Positions 1 through 14,600 of a stretch of 64,000 bases of DNA are shown here, one piece after another. Position 1 is the stretch's first letter. Each line of letters begins with the position of its first letter. A model generated the notes under the pieces. That model saw only the letters and a program-made list of their open reading frames with translations. It ran no database searches and was not told the origin of the DNA. Origin of the DNA: Symbiodinium natans (Eukaryota > Sar > Dinophyceae > Suessiales > Symbiodiniaceae); contig CAJNDS010000335.1 in NCBI GenBank assembly GCA_905221605.1, positions 415,203 through 479,202 of the forward strand, read 5' to 3'. Position numbers and translations under genes: made by a program.

Positions 1-3000
1 TCAGGGTTCAGGGTTCAGGGTTCAGGGTTCAGGGTTTAGGGTTTAGGGTTTAGGGTTTAGGGAAACTCTGCCCGCAACCCGATTAGTCTGCAAGGTTTCC
101 CTCTGGCAAAAAACCAGGAAATTCAGCTGGGGTTGACGGGTCAAGGGTTTCTTGGAACTTTCAATGTTTGAGCTCGGATTGTTTCGAGTTTCCTCTTTAC
201 AACATCGCAAGGTCTTCATGCTGGCTTCTCTAGGCCCAGTAGGCTACGGGCTAGAGAGTGGGGTCATGTAGGCCACAGCAGGATATGGAAGACTTAGCTC
301 AAGGTTATGTAGGATCCCATGCGTGCGCAGCTTAGTCCCTAGTTTGGAGCAGACCCTGGAAAAGACGTAATATACTTTTTAAGTATAGGTAGCTATAGTA
401 GGAACCCAGAACCAAAAAAAGGAGACAAAGCATGGTATAAGCCGCTATAGGAACCCAGAACCAAAGTGGGATAACTTATGGTACTCCAAAACCCAGTAGT
501 CCACGAACTCACTGAGTACAGGGTCCTAAACCCTAAACCCGAAACCCTAACCCTAAACCCTAAACCCTAAACCCTAAGCGTCTCCTCGTCCGTCGACCTT
601 CAGGATCAGCAGCCTTGATATCCTGCGGCTGTTGTCAGGTTTCGGCACCTTAAACCCTACGCCCCGAACCCGAAACCCGGAAACCCTAAACCCCAAACCC
701 TAAACCCTAAACCCTAAAAAACAAGTCCCTGGCAGAAACCGCTTCGCCCGGCCCAGCCGAGATCTGTTCTGATACTCAGAGTACTGCCGGAATCAACAGT
801 TGATTTAGGGTTTTAGGGAGTTCAGGGTTTGGATAATTCAAGAACCGGGGGAGGACCTAGTTCGTAGTTCTTGAGTAGGCTGAAAATGGTAGGATGAGCC
901 CCAAACCCCAAACCCCAAACCCTAAACCCTAAACTGCACAGTTGGCGTTCGGCTATTTGCAATTCTCCTTTGTAAGGGGGAGCGGCCCGGGCGGCTGTTT
1001 GGAGGGCTCCTTAAAGCCCCAGCCGCCCCGCAAAAACACGAAATCCCTAAGCCCTGCACTCTCGAAGCCCGAAACACTAAACCCAGTATCCCTAAATCCT
1101 AAACCTCAACTAACCTAAACCCGATGCCCCCACAACTCAAGGGTAGCAGGGCTCTCGGATGACAATAGTTAGGCGGCTGGCTAAAACACAAGCGCCGGTT
1201 GCGATTTAAGGCTCCAGGCTTAGGCCTTGGGGCCGTTCAGGGGACCCTAAACCCCAAACCCCAAACCCCAAACCCTAAACCCTAAACCCTAAACCCTGAA
1301 CCCTTAACCCCACAAGGGTTTACTGGTGGGCCATGAGTCGGTGTACTTTGAGGAGGAGGGGAGGGGGCGGGGGGTAGGCAGGCCTAAGCTGAAATCCTGT
1401 GCTACAAGGAGGAAGTAAGAGGTGGGTGTTAGGGTTTTAGGGTATAGGGTATAGGGTTTAGGGTTTAGGGTTTACGGTTTAGGGTTTAGGGTTTAGGGTT
1501 TAGGGCCTGGGGGGTTTAGGGCCAAGGGTTGCTCAACAGGCCCTTTATAAACTCTAGAGCCCCCGCCCCCCCCCCCCCCCAACCCCCCCCCCCACCCCCC
1601 CCTCCCCCGGTCGTCGAGTATGTCAGCTTCTATCTTCGCATTCTCCGCGTACCTCAGCGTTTATAGGGCTTAGGGTAATGATCTGGGCTCATGGGATGCT
1701 GTGCTATCCCCACCCTACCCCGGCCTTTTAACAACACAAATGTGGGCTCAGAAGGCGATAAAGATAATTGTAGGGCCCCACCGAACTTGAAAACAGATGT
1801 TGACAGTCCTAGTAGCAGTCAGGGTTCGGTCTTGGGTTTCGTGGTCCTGGACAGAGCAACCCTAAACCCTAAACCATGAACCCGAAACCTCAAACCTTAA
1901 ACTTGCTACACCCTCGGCAACGAAGAGAATCACAAGCCCTATGCCCTAAACCCTATACCTGAAACCCTGAAAACCTCGCAAACCCTAAAACCCTAAACCC
2001 TAAACCCTCAACCCTAAACCCTAGCCCTAAACCCTGAACCCTAAACCCTATATAAAGCCTAAACCGACAGGAAAATGATGGATTCAGTCTTTTGGGAAAA
2101 GGACTCGGGTTCCGGCTTCCGCGGTGCAGGGTCCAAGCCCCCAAACCCAAAACCCTTGAAGCCGTTAGGGTTTAGGGTTTAGGGTTTAGGGTTTAGGGTT
2201 TAGGGTTTAGGGTTTAGGGTTTAGGGTTTAGGGTTTAGGGCCTAGGGTTTAGGGTTTAGTGGGCTCAGGGTTTAGGGTTCTGGGATGATATAGTGGGTTT
2301 GGGGAAGTTGGGTTTAAGGTTAGGGGGATTTAGGGTTCCGGGTTTAGTGTGTTGAGTGGGCCTAGACATTGGGGGGATTCTTTCGGGATCTAATTTCGGG
2401 CTTCGGGAGTATAGTATTCAAGTTTTTCTGCTCTTCTTCAACCCCACCCTATCTTCCCCGCAAAGAGGGCTTGCTTCAGGTTCTTGGGCCTGGGTAGAAG
2501 AGCATCCCATTCTCCACCCAAAGCCCTGGACCACAAAGACCCAAAGAGAATAACAAAACCTAGACCCGAAACCCTAAACCCTAAACCCTCAACCCTCAAA
2601 CCTAAACCCTAAACCCTAAACCCTAAACCCTAAACCCTAAACCCTAAACCCTAAACCCTAAACCCTAAACCCTAAACCCTAAACCCACAGCTCTTTCTCA
2701 CACGCTGCAAGATGAAGCGGCCGCCCAAGCGGCGGCAGCAGGAAGCGGCTAGGAGACTTCAGAACTAAACTGCCTGACACTGCTTAGGAGTTGGGTTTAG
2801 GGTTTAGGGTTTAGGGTTTAGGGTTTAGGGTTTAGGGTTTAGGGTTTAGGGCTTAGGGTTTAGGGTTTAGGGTTTAGGGCTTAGGGCTTAGGGCTTAGGG
2901 CTTAGGGTTTAGGGCCAGTCTAGGGTTGCACAACACACACGGTATTTATAACTAGGGACTGAAGCTTCTGGTTTAGGGCTTGTTGAAACCTGAACTGTGG

Positions 3001-3762
3001 GAACATTTTTTACATGTTGCCAAACTGGCACCCGGCGTAGACATCCTCAGGGCGCGATTGCCAAAAGATTTTGGGGTGTGGAGTTTAGGGTTTAGGGTTT
3101 AGGGTTTAGGGTTTAGGGTTTAGGGTTTAGGGTTTAGGGTTTAGGGTTTAGCATCGTAAGCTCTAAAAGGGAACCAAAGTCCTATAGAAGGGGAAGCGAT
3201 TCAATCTTGATACCCTAGCCCAAAAACTGCTAACCTTTCACATACTGTGTAGGGATTTATATAACCGAATGAAGGTTAATTAAAGGTTACCTACCGAGTG
3301 CCTAAACCCTAAACCCTAAACCCTAAACCCTAAACCCCAAACCCCAAACCCTAAACCCTACTAGATCTTGATTGTGACCTGTGAGAACTCACTGGCGCGG
3401 TGTTCTTTGCGTGGAGCCCACGATGAGCAGAGCGTCGGAGCCTGCGCTCTACCAATGGCATGAGGTGCAAAAACCCAAACAAACCCAGGGTTCAGGGTTT
3501 AGCCTAAACCGTTTAGGGTTTAGGGTTTATAGGGTCTGGGGTTTAGGGTTTAGGGCTTATGGTTTGGGGTTTAGGGTTGCTGAGGTTAGGAGCAGAGATA
3601 CAGGGCGTACCACGTTCATTGTTGAGGAGCAGGGTGTTTGTGGACTGTGCATCTTCACAAGCCCTAACCCTAAACCCTATAAACCCTATAAACCCTAAAC
3701 CCTAAGCCCTAAACCCTAAACCCCAAAAGCCTAAAGCCTAAACCCTAAACCCTAAACCTGTC
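1..3762. repeat. Intergenic region of interstitial telomere-like tracts
   Basis: Downstream of the S28 stop. Holds alternating blocks of TTTAGGG and CCCTAAA, the longest at 2164-2269, 2570-2684 and 2794-2911, a C-rich tract at 1559-1608, and unique 100-300 nt stretches with no convincing exon. A palindromic-element fragment with AACCCAGAACCA lies at 357-490. Confidence 0.8.
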
Positions 3763-3824
3763 CTAGACCAGGGCCTGCTTGAGCCAGTGGCCGATGATGC
3801 TCTTCTCCTGATGGAGGAGGGCCA
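3763..3824 (-). CDS. S28 peptidase exon 26 (C-terminus and stop)
   Basis: Encodes [19 protein letters not shown] and TAG at 3763-3765, matching the family C-terminal helix ARxxExxxIxxWI. The acceptor is AAAG|T. No polyadenylation signal was recognised downstream, which is normal for dinoflagellates. Confidence 0.88.
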
Positions 3825-5601
3825 CTTTCAAAAAAAATCTTGTCCCTAGCCAAGGCTTTCTGGGAAAGTTATGTGGCTTAGGGTTTAGGGTTTATTGTTT
3901 TGTGCTTTAGGGTTTGGGGTTTGCGTTTGGGCTAGTTCATGACGTCAATAAAGATCACAACCCGTCAGTAAGTCCCGTGAACCTTGAACTGTTGACTGTT
4001 CAAGTGCCAGCAAGTGAACACTCCTGGAAGGGGTTTGACAGGGCTTTTGGTTCAGGACTTAGGATTCTGGCTTGCGGCGGCCTTCTTTCGAAGCCGTGAT
4101 GGAACACTGAAAGCGCAGCATTGCGCGGCAGGCAGGGGCTTGGATACCCTAAACCCTGAACTCCAAACCCTCAAGCCACTTCCCTCCCCCCGCCCCCCTC
4201 CAAACCCCACAGCGTCCTGCGCGCGCGCCACACGCACGCTGGTAGGATCGTCCTTGTTCCTTGACTGTTGTTCATCCCATGCCCGACAGAGAAAACTTTT
4301 TGGCATACGTACCTACAGATGAAGGATGGGGGGTTGACTGTTGAGGGCCGAGGGCTTCTGGGTTTTTTTAGGGTCTAGAGGAAGCTACGTGGTCCCCTAC
4401 TATGGCCCCTGATCTTCTTGAAAGAGTTCTGCAGTATGGGCCCCTGTGTTTCATGAGGTATATAACGGGTATATCACTTTTCCCCAAATTAGGGGGCCCA
4501 TCTTAAGGGGCCATGTAACTACCCCAAGATTCGAATTTTGTCTCTCTGAACCCTACAAAGCACATCAGCAAACCCTAAACCCTGAACCCTAAGCCCTAGC
4601 CCTAAACCCTAAACCCCTAAACCCCAAACCCTGAACCCTAAACCCTAAACCCCAAACCCCAAACCCCAAACCCTAAACCCTAAACCCCAAACCCTGAACA
4701 CTAACCCTAAACCCTGAACCCTAGCTCTAAACCCTAAACCCTAAACCCCAAACCCCAAAGCCTAGCCCTAAACTTGGCCCTAAACCCTATACCCTACAAA
4801 ACCCTAAACCAGGGCAAGTGGTGGGGGCCAAGTAGCGCTTCGCGGAGATCCAGGTGATGTGCCTGGAACTTCCAAGTTTTCAGGGCCGAGGGCTTCAGGG
4901 TGTTTGGTTTAGGGTTTAGGGTTTAGGGTTTAGGGTTTAGGGTTTAGGGTTTATAGGGTTTATAGGGTTTATAGGGTTAGGGTTTAGGGTTTAGGGTTTA
5001 GGGTTTAGGGTTTAGGGGTAATCTAGACCCACCCCTCGACTACAAAGGGTGCCCTTCTTGGTTTAATGGGGCAGGGGAGCCTAAACCCTAAACAAAGGGG
5101 AATAACGGCTTGCTGTGGGTTCTAGGTGTTAGTTTAGGGTCTAAGGCTTACTTTGGTTTTCAGGGTACTGTGTGTGCATTTATACATACCGCATTTTTTC
5201 TAGGGTTTAGGGCGTATAGGGAGATGTTAGAGAAGCGAGAAACATTGAAACTCCAAAGCCAATTCACGTGTGACATCTGGGAAGCAAGGCGCGCATAACC
5301 ACTTCTACCGTAATTTGCATCAGAGATATTCAAAGACAAAAGCAGCTGCCTGGAGGATGCGAAAACGCGACAAAAAGCCAAAAACTATAAAGAAAAATAA
5401 CAACGCAAAAACAGCGGACAACACGCGAAGCACGTGAAACCGCAAAAGGTCGCGAACAATTCGACAAACACGGAAAACAACGGAACCAATATGAATTTAA
5501 ACTGCGTTCTTTTGTCATTACATTTTTCGTGTTGATGATCGGATCTTGATTTTTAGACTTTCCGGTGAGCTCTCTTGTTTGTTGCGTGTGTATACATATA
5601 C

Positions 5602-5635
<34 letters not shown>

Positions 5636-8600
5636 GTATGTGTTTACAGACTCCGGCACGGCACGACGCGCGGAAGGTTTCCTTAGCTACCCCCACCCAC
5701 AACCCCGCACCACGCCAACATTAGGCCCTGAAATCCCTGAAATCCCTAAATCCCTAAAGTACCTAAAAACAACCCTAAACCCTGAACCCTGAACCCCAAA
5801 CCCTAAACCCTAAACCCTAAACCCTAAACCCTAAACTTGCTTGCAAGCGGCCCCGAGGTCGATGATCACCGCAGGCAGGGTGGGACCCTGGTCTTTCAGG
5901 TAGCCACCTGGAAGGGGGTTTAGGGTTTAGGGTTTAGGGTTTAGGGTTTAGGGTTTAGGGTTTAGGCGTTTAGGGGTTTAGGGGATTAGGAGATTAGGGG
6001 TTTAGGGGATTAGGTTTTAGGGGTTTAGGAGTTTAGAGGACTACTTCTGTTCTCAAAGTTTAAGGTGCTTAGGTTTGCTCAGGTTTTTGGGTAAAGGTTG
6101 GTAGGGCCTTTTTGTTCTGAAGGGCTTAGTCATAGGGTTTTAGGGTAGTGTCATGGCCCCTAGTACGGGCCCTTGCAATCGGTTTAGGGTTCAGGGTTTA
6201 GGTCCATGTGCATATATAGCATAGATTTGGGCCCTAAAGGCTTCTTACAGAGTAGCTTTAGGTCCCAAGTGTATACTATGTGGGTACATGGAGCCTTGGG
6301 GTTAAGAGGATAGCAAGTCAGCTTCTTCAGCGAGTCTAGTTCTCCCCCCAAATTTCCAACGAGGGAGCCAGAAGTCAACTCAGGCGGCCGGTGCCCTGGA
6401 AAAGCATAGACGCTTCGTGCTTGTAGGGCTTGGTATTGCCAGATCCAAGAGTAACCCAGGAATGAAAAGGGTGCCCTTTGTGGTAAAGAGGCTAACAAAG
6501 GAACCCAAACCTTAAACAACAATATTTATGAGGGCTACTCTGGGTCCTAGTCGTTAAAGATCTGGGTCCTAGTCGTTACAGAAGGGCCTTGAGGAGGAAA
6601 AGCACAGACTTTCGTGCTTGCGGGGCTGATTCTTGCCCTAAACCACAAACCCTAAACCCTGACTAAACACTAAACCCTAGTCAGGGTAGTTGGCGGAACC
6701 GAGGCGTAAAGGGATAAGGGGGAACATCCCAACCATAAACCCTGAACCCTAAACCCTAAACCCAAATCCCTAACCCTAAGCCCTAAGCCCTAAGCCCTAA
6801 ACCCTAAACCCTAAACCCTAAACCACTTGCTGGGCTACTTTACTTCACGAACATCTGTCAGCAGGGTCGGCCTCCATGCCAGGGATCGAGGAGCCCGTTT
6901 GAGAAGATGATCCTTTAGGGTTTGGGGTTTCTTGCTTAGGGTTTAGGGTTTAGGGTTTAGGGTTTAGGGTTTAGGGTTTAGGGTTTAGGGTTTAGGGTTT
7001 AGGGTTTAGGGTTTAGGGTTTAGGGTTTAGGGTTTATGGTTTAGGTTTAGGGTTTAGGGTTTAGGGTTTAGGGTTTAGGGTTTAGGGTTTAGGGTTTAGG
7101 GTTTAGGGTTTAGGGTTTAGGGTTTAGGGTAGGGTTTAGGGTTAAGGGTTAGAACTGGGTCCAGGGAATGAGGTCTAGGATCACCCTTCATAATCCCTGA
7201 AAATCTACGCGCGCCAAAGAAACACAGAACTAAAACCCAGGCCTTAAATCTTCTAAAACCCAGAACCTTGAACCGTGAAACCCTAAACCCTGAACCCTGA
7301 ACCTTGACACCCGAAACCCTAAACCCCAAACTGCCAAGGGCAAGTGGTGTGCAAGAGCTTCTTTCGTGCCGTGCCTAGCTATCTCACCCCCTAAACTGGG
7401 GTTTAGGGTTTACGGTTTAGGGTTTAGGGATTAGGAGTCAGGGTTTAGGGTTCAGGGTTTGCGGTTTAGGGTTTAGGGATTATGGCCTGAGGTTCAGGGT
7501 TTAGGGTGTAGGGTGAGTTTGAGAGCACGCTGAGACCAACACCCCTCACCCTGGTTGGCAACTCCCAAAATACTTATCAGACAAAAAACTCATTTAGGGT
7601 TTAGGGTTTAGGGTTTAAGTTTTAGGGTTTAGGGTTTAGGGTTTAGGGTTTAGGGTTGAAGGAGACAAATGACTATCGTAAATTCCATCACAACAGCAAT
7701 AGTTCCACCAACAGCAGTACTACTAGTACTGATATTGCAGATGCGCATGACTTGGTAGGGCTAGGAGACTCCCACATCCTTCGGAAGGGTTTAGCTTGAA
7801 GGGGTCCAGGCTTCGGAGGGTCTAGGGTTTAGGGTTGTAGCCCTGAACCCTAAACCCTAAACCCTAAACCCTAAACCTTAAGCCGCTCCAGCCGTCTCGG
7901 CGGCCCTCAGTCGAGGATCTTGGAGGCCGCGCGACTCATGTCGATACCGCCGAACCTGAGGACAAGAGGAAGGGGTTTGGGGTTTGGGGTTTGGGGTGTA
8001 GGGTTTAGGGTTTAGGGTTTAGGGTTTAGGGGTTTGGGGTTTAGGGTCCGCCCCTCCCAGCGGGGTTTAGAATACCAGGGTTTCGGCTTAGAGCTTCAGT
8101 TCCTGCATCTCTCTTGCTGGCTCTGACCAGGGATTCAGTGTCCAGGGTTTAAGGTACCCTGAGCCCCCAACCCTAAACCCTAAACCCTAAACCCTAAGAT
8201 CATAACGGGGAACGAAGGAACTAGGCATGCACCTTTTCTAACCCGTACAGCCATATTCGGGTTAGTCGTACCATGAACCTCCAACCCTAAACCCTAAACC
8301 CTCAACCCCAAATGCAACTACAGTTGGGGAACAGGTACAGCTATCCCTAAACCCTAAACCCTAAACCCCAAACCCTAAACCCTAAACCCTAAGGGTTCGT
8401 GCGTACCATGAACCTCCAAAACAAAAAAAACATGAAGCCTCAAAGACTCGATGAGCTCCGCCGTTCGCACAAAAGTCCAGGAAACCCTAATCCAGATCCG
8501 CAACCTCAACCCCCAAAATCTTTAAAGGTTGCTTAGGGTTTAGGGTTTAGGGTTTAGGGTTTAGGGTTTAGGGTTTAGGGTTTAGGGTTTAGGGTTTAGG

Positions 8601-11600
8601 GCTACTCCCAGGAGTCTGGGAAGCTTTGAGGTCTGAAGGAGTCTCCAAGCGCGCGGCTGTAGGCGATTTCGAACTGGATCCGGCTTGACACCTTAGGATG
8701 CAGGGTGTACCCTGGACCTAAACCTATACTCCCCTTAGCACCCTAAACCCTAAACCCTAAACCCTAAACCCTAAACCCTAAACCCTAAACCCTAAGCAAC
8801 CTTTAAAGGTTTTGGGGGTTCCTAAACCCTAAACCCTAAACCCTAAACCCTAAACCCTAAACCCTAAACCCTAAACCCTAAACCCTAAACCCTAAACCCT
8901 AAACCCCAAACTCTAGGAAAGGTGTTGGGTTTGAGAGGGCGAGGGATGAGGGGAGGTCGAAAGAAAGCATTCGCAGAGCTGGACCTTTTAAGGAGGTTTA
9001 GGGTTCAAGGTTGGGATGTCGCCCTCATATGGTTTAGGGTTTAGGGCTGTAGGCTTTAGGCTTTAGGCTTTAGGCTTTAGGCTTTGGGCTTTAGGCTTTA
9101 GGGTTTAGGGTTTAGGGTTTAGGGTTGGTTTAGGGTTCTCTAATCCTATTACGGACTGTTAGTCTAAGCGGGAGCATCCCAAGCTTAGGGTTTAGGGTCC
9201 AGGCTGGAGTACCAGCTCGCAAAACACCTTGAACCCCAAAATCCTAAACCCTAAACCCCAAACCCCAAAACCCTAAACCCTAAACCCTAAACCCTAAACC
9301 CTAAACCTTTAGGGTTTTGAAGGCGGGGGCGTGCAGGGCTTCCTGCGAGTAGACATGTAACCTTAATCCATACTAGGGTTTAGGGTTTAGGGTTTAGGGT
9401 TTAGGGTTTAGGGTTTAGGGTATTGGGTTTAGGGTTTAGGGTTTAGGGTATTGGGTTTAGGGTTTAGGGTCAACCCAATTATAACCGTACTTGTAACCCA
9501 CTGATAGCCATATTATAGGGCACTTAAGGGGCTTATAAGTGGGTTATCAGTACAGTTAGAATTGGGTTATAGGTACCCTGAACCTCCAAGTAGGGCTTAG
9601 AGTGCGGGGTGTAGGGCTCAGGGTTTCGACTTCAGCTTAGAAGGCTATACCAAGGCTTACGACTCAGAGTTAAACCCTAAGCCCTAAACCCCAAACCCCA
9701 ACCCTAAACCCTAAACCCTAAACCCTAAACCCTAAACCCTAAACCCTAAACCCTAAACCCTAAACCCTAAACCCTAAACCCTAAACCCTAAACCTTGAAC
9801 CCTAAACCCTAAACCCTACTCCCTACACCCTACACCCTAAACCCTAAACCCTAAACCCTAAACCCTAAACCCTAAACCCTAAACCCTAAACCCTAAACCC
9901 TAAACCCTAAACCCAAAACCCAAACAGAAGTGCGGACTACCGAAGCTGCCCTGCTTCAGACTTCAGTCTTTACATCATCAAAACATACACCCCCCCAAAA
10001 CCCCCCAAATGCCCAAACCCTAAACCCTAAAACCCCTGAACCCTAAACCCTAGCCCTAAACCCTAGCCCTAAACCCTAAACCCGAAAAAAACCTCAACCC
10101 TAATGACCCTAAGTACTAAACTTACTAAACTCTGCCACTGCTGCCCAAAGAACTGTAAACCCTAAAGTCGAAACCCTCGACCCTACTTGAAACATGGGAC
10201 TTACTAACTAGGGTTTATGATTTAGGGTGTATGGGGTATGTGCGGCCAGCTAAGAAGGATTATAAGTAGTACCAAGAACCCAACTGAAAAAAAAAAAAAA
10301 AAAAAAAAAAAAAAACAGTTTGTAAGCTCCATGGATCGTCAGGTAGACCCTAAGCCTAAGCTCTAAACCCTAAACCCTAAACCCTAAACCCTAAACCCTA
10401 AACCCTTAACCCTTAACCCTTAAAACCCTGAACCCTAAAGACCCTAAAAACCCTGAAGGCCCTACCAGTGCCGCCCCAAAAGGCCGTAGTGCTTCAGGCA
10501 GTAGGTATCCAGATCTTGCATTGTCCAGTTCCTCCCGGATCGGGGCTCTTCCTCTAGGGTTTAGGGTTTAGGGTTTAGGGTTTAGGGTTTAGGGTTTAGG
10601 GATTTGAGGTTTAGGGTCTCTTCGAAAACTCCTGGGAAAACTACGGTGTACATTTTTTTGGACGAAGTATACTACTGAATAGCCTACATGCAAAAACCCT
10701 ATCTAAACCCCTAAGCAGTGAACCCTGAACCCCAAACCCTAGTTGTGTTAGGGATTTAGGGTTTAGGCGAGAAGGCTTAGAGCGTTGGAGTTTCGGACTT
10801 TCGGACTTTCGGGTTTGGGTTTCCGGGGATCGGAGTCATCTGTTTTAGGGGTTTAGGGTTTAGGGCTTCGGGCACTGTACCGCCCTAAATCAGACGATGG
10901 AAGGGGTACCTCTGAAAGGGCTTCCCTGAGGGTTGAGGCTTTGGGGTGTCGGGTTCTCGAACTTAGGGTCTCCTGTGTTGAGTGGTTTAGGGTTTAGGGT
11001 TTAGGGTTTAGGGTTAGGGTTTAGGATTAGGGTTCAGTCTTTCTTTTCCGGAACTTCGACTGGTTTCTTTGAAAGGTTTACATGCTAAGAGCATGCATAG
11101 TTGACGCCGGCATGCAACAATACCGGCAAGTGGCCACAGGAAAACTGCGAGCCCCTGGAGCTTTGACAGACATGGAATCTCCCTAAACCCTAGCCCTAAA
11201 CCCTACACCCTAAACCCAACAACCCAAAAAAACCAAAAACCTAAAACCTGAACCCCACCCAAACCCTAATCCCTAAACCCTAAACCCGAAACCCTAAACC
11301 CTAAAACCTCAGCCCTATCCCCCCCCCCCCCAACTCGAATCCTCCATATCCCAATTCAAGGGTTTGCGTTCCCATGTACACATTCATTGCATGCCACTCA
11401 TCCCTAGATCCTAACCCTAAACCCTAAATCCTAAGTCCTAAACCCCTAACCCCTAAACCCTAAACCCTAAACAACTAACCATAAACCCGCAACCCTAAAC
11501 CCAAATTCCGAAATCTTGAACCCTAAGCCCTGGGCCCTGAGCCCTAAGTCCTAGACCTTAAACTGTAAACCCTTCTGTCGTCTGCCGTGCGAGCTGGGGC

Positions 11601-14600
11601 TCACAGAGTGGACTTTCAAATGGCGGATCTCCCAAACTACAGGGCCGAGCTTGAACGTTTAGGGAATTGAGACTTGGGGGACTTTTGTTTTTGGGTTGAA
11701 GGGCTTGAAAGGTGTCTTAAGGCTCACGGTTTAGGCCTGAATCCTAAACTTTAAAGGCCCCAAGCCGGGTTTAGGCTGTGGGGCTTTAGGATCAAGTGCA
11801 ACAAACACCCTGACCCCCAAACCCCAGGAGGTAGCAGGAAAGATCCCCAGTACACATGCCAATTCCCAACTACCCGTCTTACTTATGTATATATATATAT
11901 ATGTATGTGTGTGTGTCTTTCCTGCCCATCTAAGTAGCCCCAACTATATAACCCCCTCTTAGTTGCTGAGTTCATGAGCCCCCAAAATAAACTTTCAGTT
12001 CTATAGGGGATTATACTCCCAAAAAGTGTAAAGTGTACTCATTCAGCTACTAAGCCCTAGTGTACCTGTAATAAGGCTCCCTTCTTTAGTCTCCACCGGC
12101 TGATCTGAAACATGGCTTCTTTTTCTGACCCTTGGGGACATAGACCCTCTGAATAAGGTCCCTGTTTAAGAGAGCCAGAAGAGGGTTCAGAAGGGTTCCC
12201 TTTTACGGGTCCCGGTTATCCTACCTAGGATTTCCATGGTCCCCAAGAAGTTCTCCCTCAGAGCAAGGGCACGACCTTGGCCTAACTTACTCCATAGCCC
12301 GAAACCCGAAGTAGCCGAAGTCTTAAGGTGGTTTAGGGTTTAGGGTTTAGGGTTTAGGGTTTAGGGTTTAGGGTTTAGGGTTTAGGGTTTAGGGTTTAGG
12401 GTTTAGGGTTGCAAAGCCCTTCAACCTTAAACCCTGAACCCTCAAGGCCGCAAGTATGGGCCCTTTACTCGGGAGCTCTTACCCCATCTATGTCTCACGT
12501 AAACCCACTCTAAACCCTTTAAGAAGGTAAGGGGTCCTATTTTAGGGGTTTAGGGTTTTGGGGCATGTAGCTACGCTGATGCTAAACCCCGCCACTCCCA
12601 ACCCGAATCTCGGACTGCCCACGCTTAGGACTTCGGGGGTCAAAAGGGTCCAGGTTTGGGTTAGGGTCTGGGGGAAGTTCTTTGGCTCCAACCCTTCCGC
12701 CGAAACCATAAGTCCCGACTCAACCCTAAACCCTATCCCTAAACTCAAAACCCTAACACCTAAACCTAGGTGAAGGGCAGAATCCCCCCAAGTATTCAAA
12801 GCTGGCAGATCTTTGGGTGTGCTGAGCTGTCGGGTTTTCGGGCTTTGGTGCTTTTGGGCTTTAGGCTTCAGGACTCTGGCGTTTACATATTTACAAGGGG
12901 AGGTTTTCGGTTTAGGGTCGAGGCTTCAGGGTGGGCTTTAGGGTTTAGGGTTTAGGGTTTGGGCTTCGGCTTGCCCTCCGGTAAGGAGTGAAGAATCGCC
13001 CGTCCATCGGTGCAGATGTCACGTGGAAGAAGGCCGACCCTCTTCCGTGGGAGTGCAGGATCGGAAGAGCTGCTCTCGTCCAAACTGCCCGCGAGGAGGC
13101 AGCTTAAGTAATGTTCTTGTAGCTCCTAAACCCAAGGCTGAGAATCCTACCCTTCTTAGGGTTTAGGGCTTGGGGGGGGAGTAGTATAGAAAACCCGAAA
13201 CCCTAAACCCTAAATCCCTAAACCCTAACCCTAAATCCCTAAACCCTAAACCTAAATCCCTAAACCCTAAACCTAAATCCCTAAACCCTAAATCCCTAAA
13301 CTCTAAACTTGGGGTTTGAGGGGGGGTACCAGCGGAACCCTGAGTTGAGCTTGTGGAGAGCAACTCTTCAGGCTTGTAGCCGGACATGGGCATCCTAAAC
13401 CCTGAACCCGGAACCCTGAACCCTAAACCCTAAACCCTAAACCCTAAACCCTAAAGCCTAAAGCCTAAACCCTAAACCCTAAACCCTAAACCCTAAACCC
13501 TAAACCCTAAACCCTAAACCCTAAACCCTAAACCCTAAACCCTAAACCCTAAACCGAAACAAAAGCCCGAAACCCTGGCCTGAGCCTGCGGCTCAGCCTT
13601 GAGCCTTTGGGGTTTAGGGTTTAGGGTTTAGGGTTTAGGGTTTAGGGTTTAGGGTTTAGGATTTAGGGTTTCTGAACACTGCACTTGGGGGCCTGTGGGT
13701 TTCTCCCTGCCCTAGCTGAACCCGAAATCCTTACTGGGAGAAAGCCCTACGAACATATCAGGAACCCCAACCCCTCAAATGCTGGGTTAAGGGCTCGCGG
13801 ATTAGGGCTTTAGGGTCTTGGGGTATAGATGTTAGCGTTAAGGGGTCAAGGGTTTCAGGGTTGATTCTAGGGCTTGAAAACCCTATATAAACCCTACAAA
13901 AACCCTAAACCCCACCCGAAGCCCTGAACCCCCCCAAAACCCAAAACCCAAAACACAAAACCCAAAACCCAAAACCCAAAACCTAAAACCCAAAACCCAA
14001 AACCTAAAACCCAAAACCCAAAACCCAAAACCCAAAATCCAAAACCCAAAACCCAAATCCCAAAACCCAAAACCCAAAACCCAACACCCAACACCCAACA
14101 CCCAAAACCCAACACCCAAAACCCAACACCCAACACCCAAAACCCAAAACCCAAAACACAAAACCCACAACCCAAAACCCAAAACCCAAAACCCAAACCC
14201 TAAACCCTAAACCCAAAACCCTAAACCCTAAACCCTCAAGCTCCAGGAACCAATCCCTCTGCCCAGCTCCGCCCAATGTTTCGACGGTTTTAAAACGCAA
14301 AGATGCCCAGAAATCAAGACAGTCATCGCCCCCGGGTTCCACTGGCGCACCCTAGCCCTAAACCCTAGCCCTAAACCCTAAACCCTAAACCCTAGCCCTA
14401 AACCCTAAACCCTAAACCCTAAACCCTAAACCCTAAACCCTAAACCCTAAACCCTAAACCCTAAACCCTAAAGGGTCTAGGGCTTGGGGTTTAGGACTTC
14501 TGGGTTCCGGTGCTTGGGTCATGAGTTGGCGTTGTTTTGGGAGGGTTAGGGTTTAGGGTTTGGAGTTGAGGACTTCGAGCTTGGGGTTTCTTGGGGTTGC

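Noticed and set aside
2-60. Window start as a chromosome telomere
   Set aside because: The TTCAGGG/TTTAGGG run at the left edge is no longer or purer than dozens of internal tracts, and gene sequence continues among such tracts throughout.
13883-14342. Long minus-strand ORFs of [13 protein letters not shown] type
   Set aside because: They are translations of the CCCAAAA array; heptamers are open in several frames and give periodic 7-residue peptides. The same applies to the GFRVLGF-like frames all over the window.
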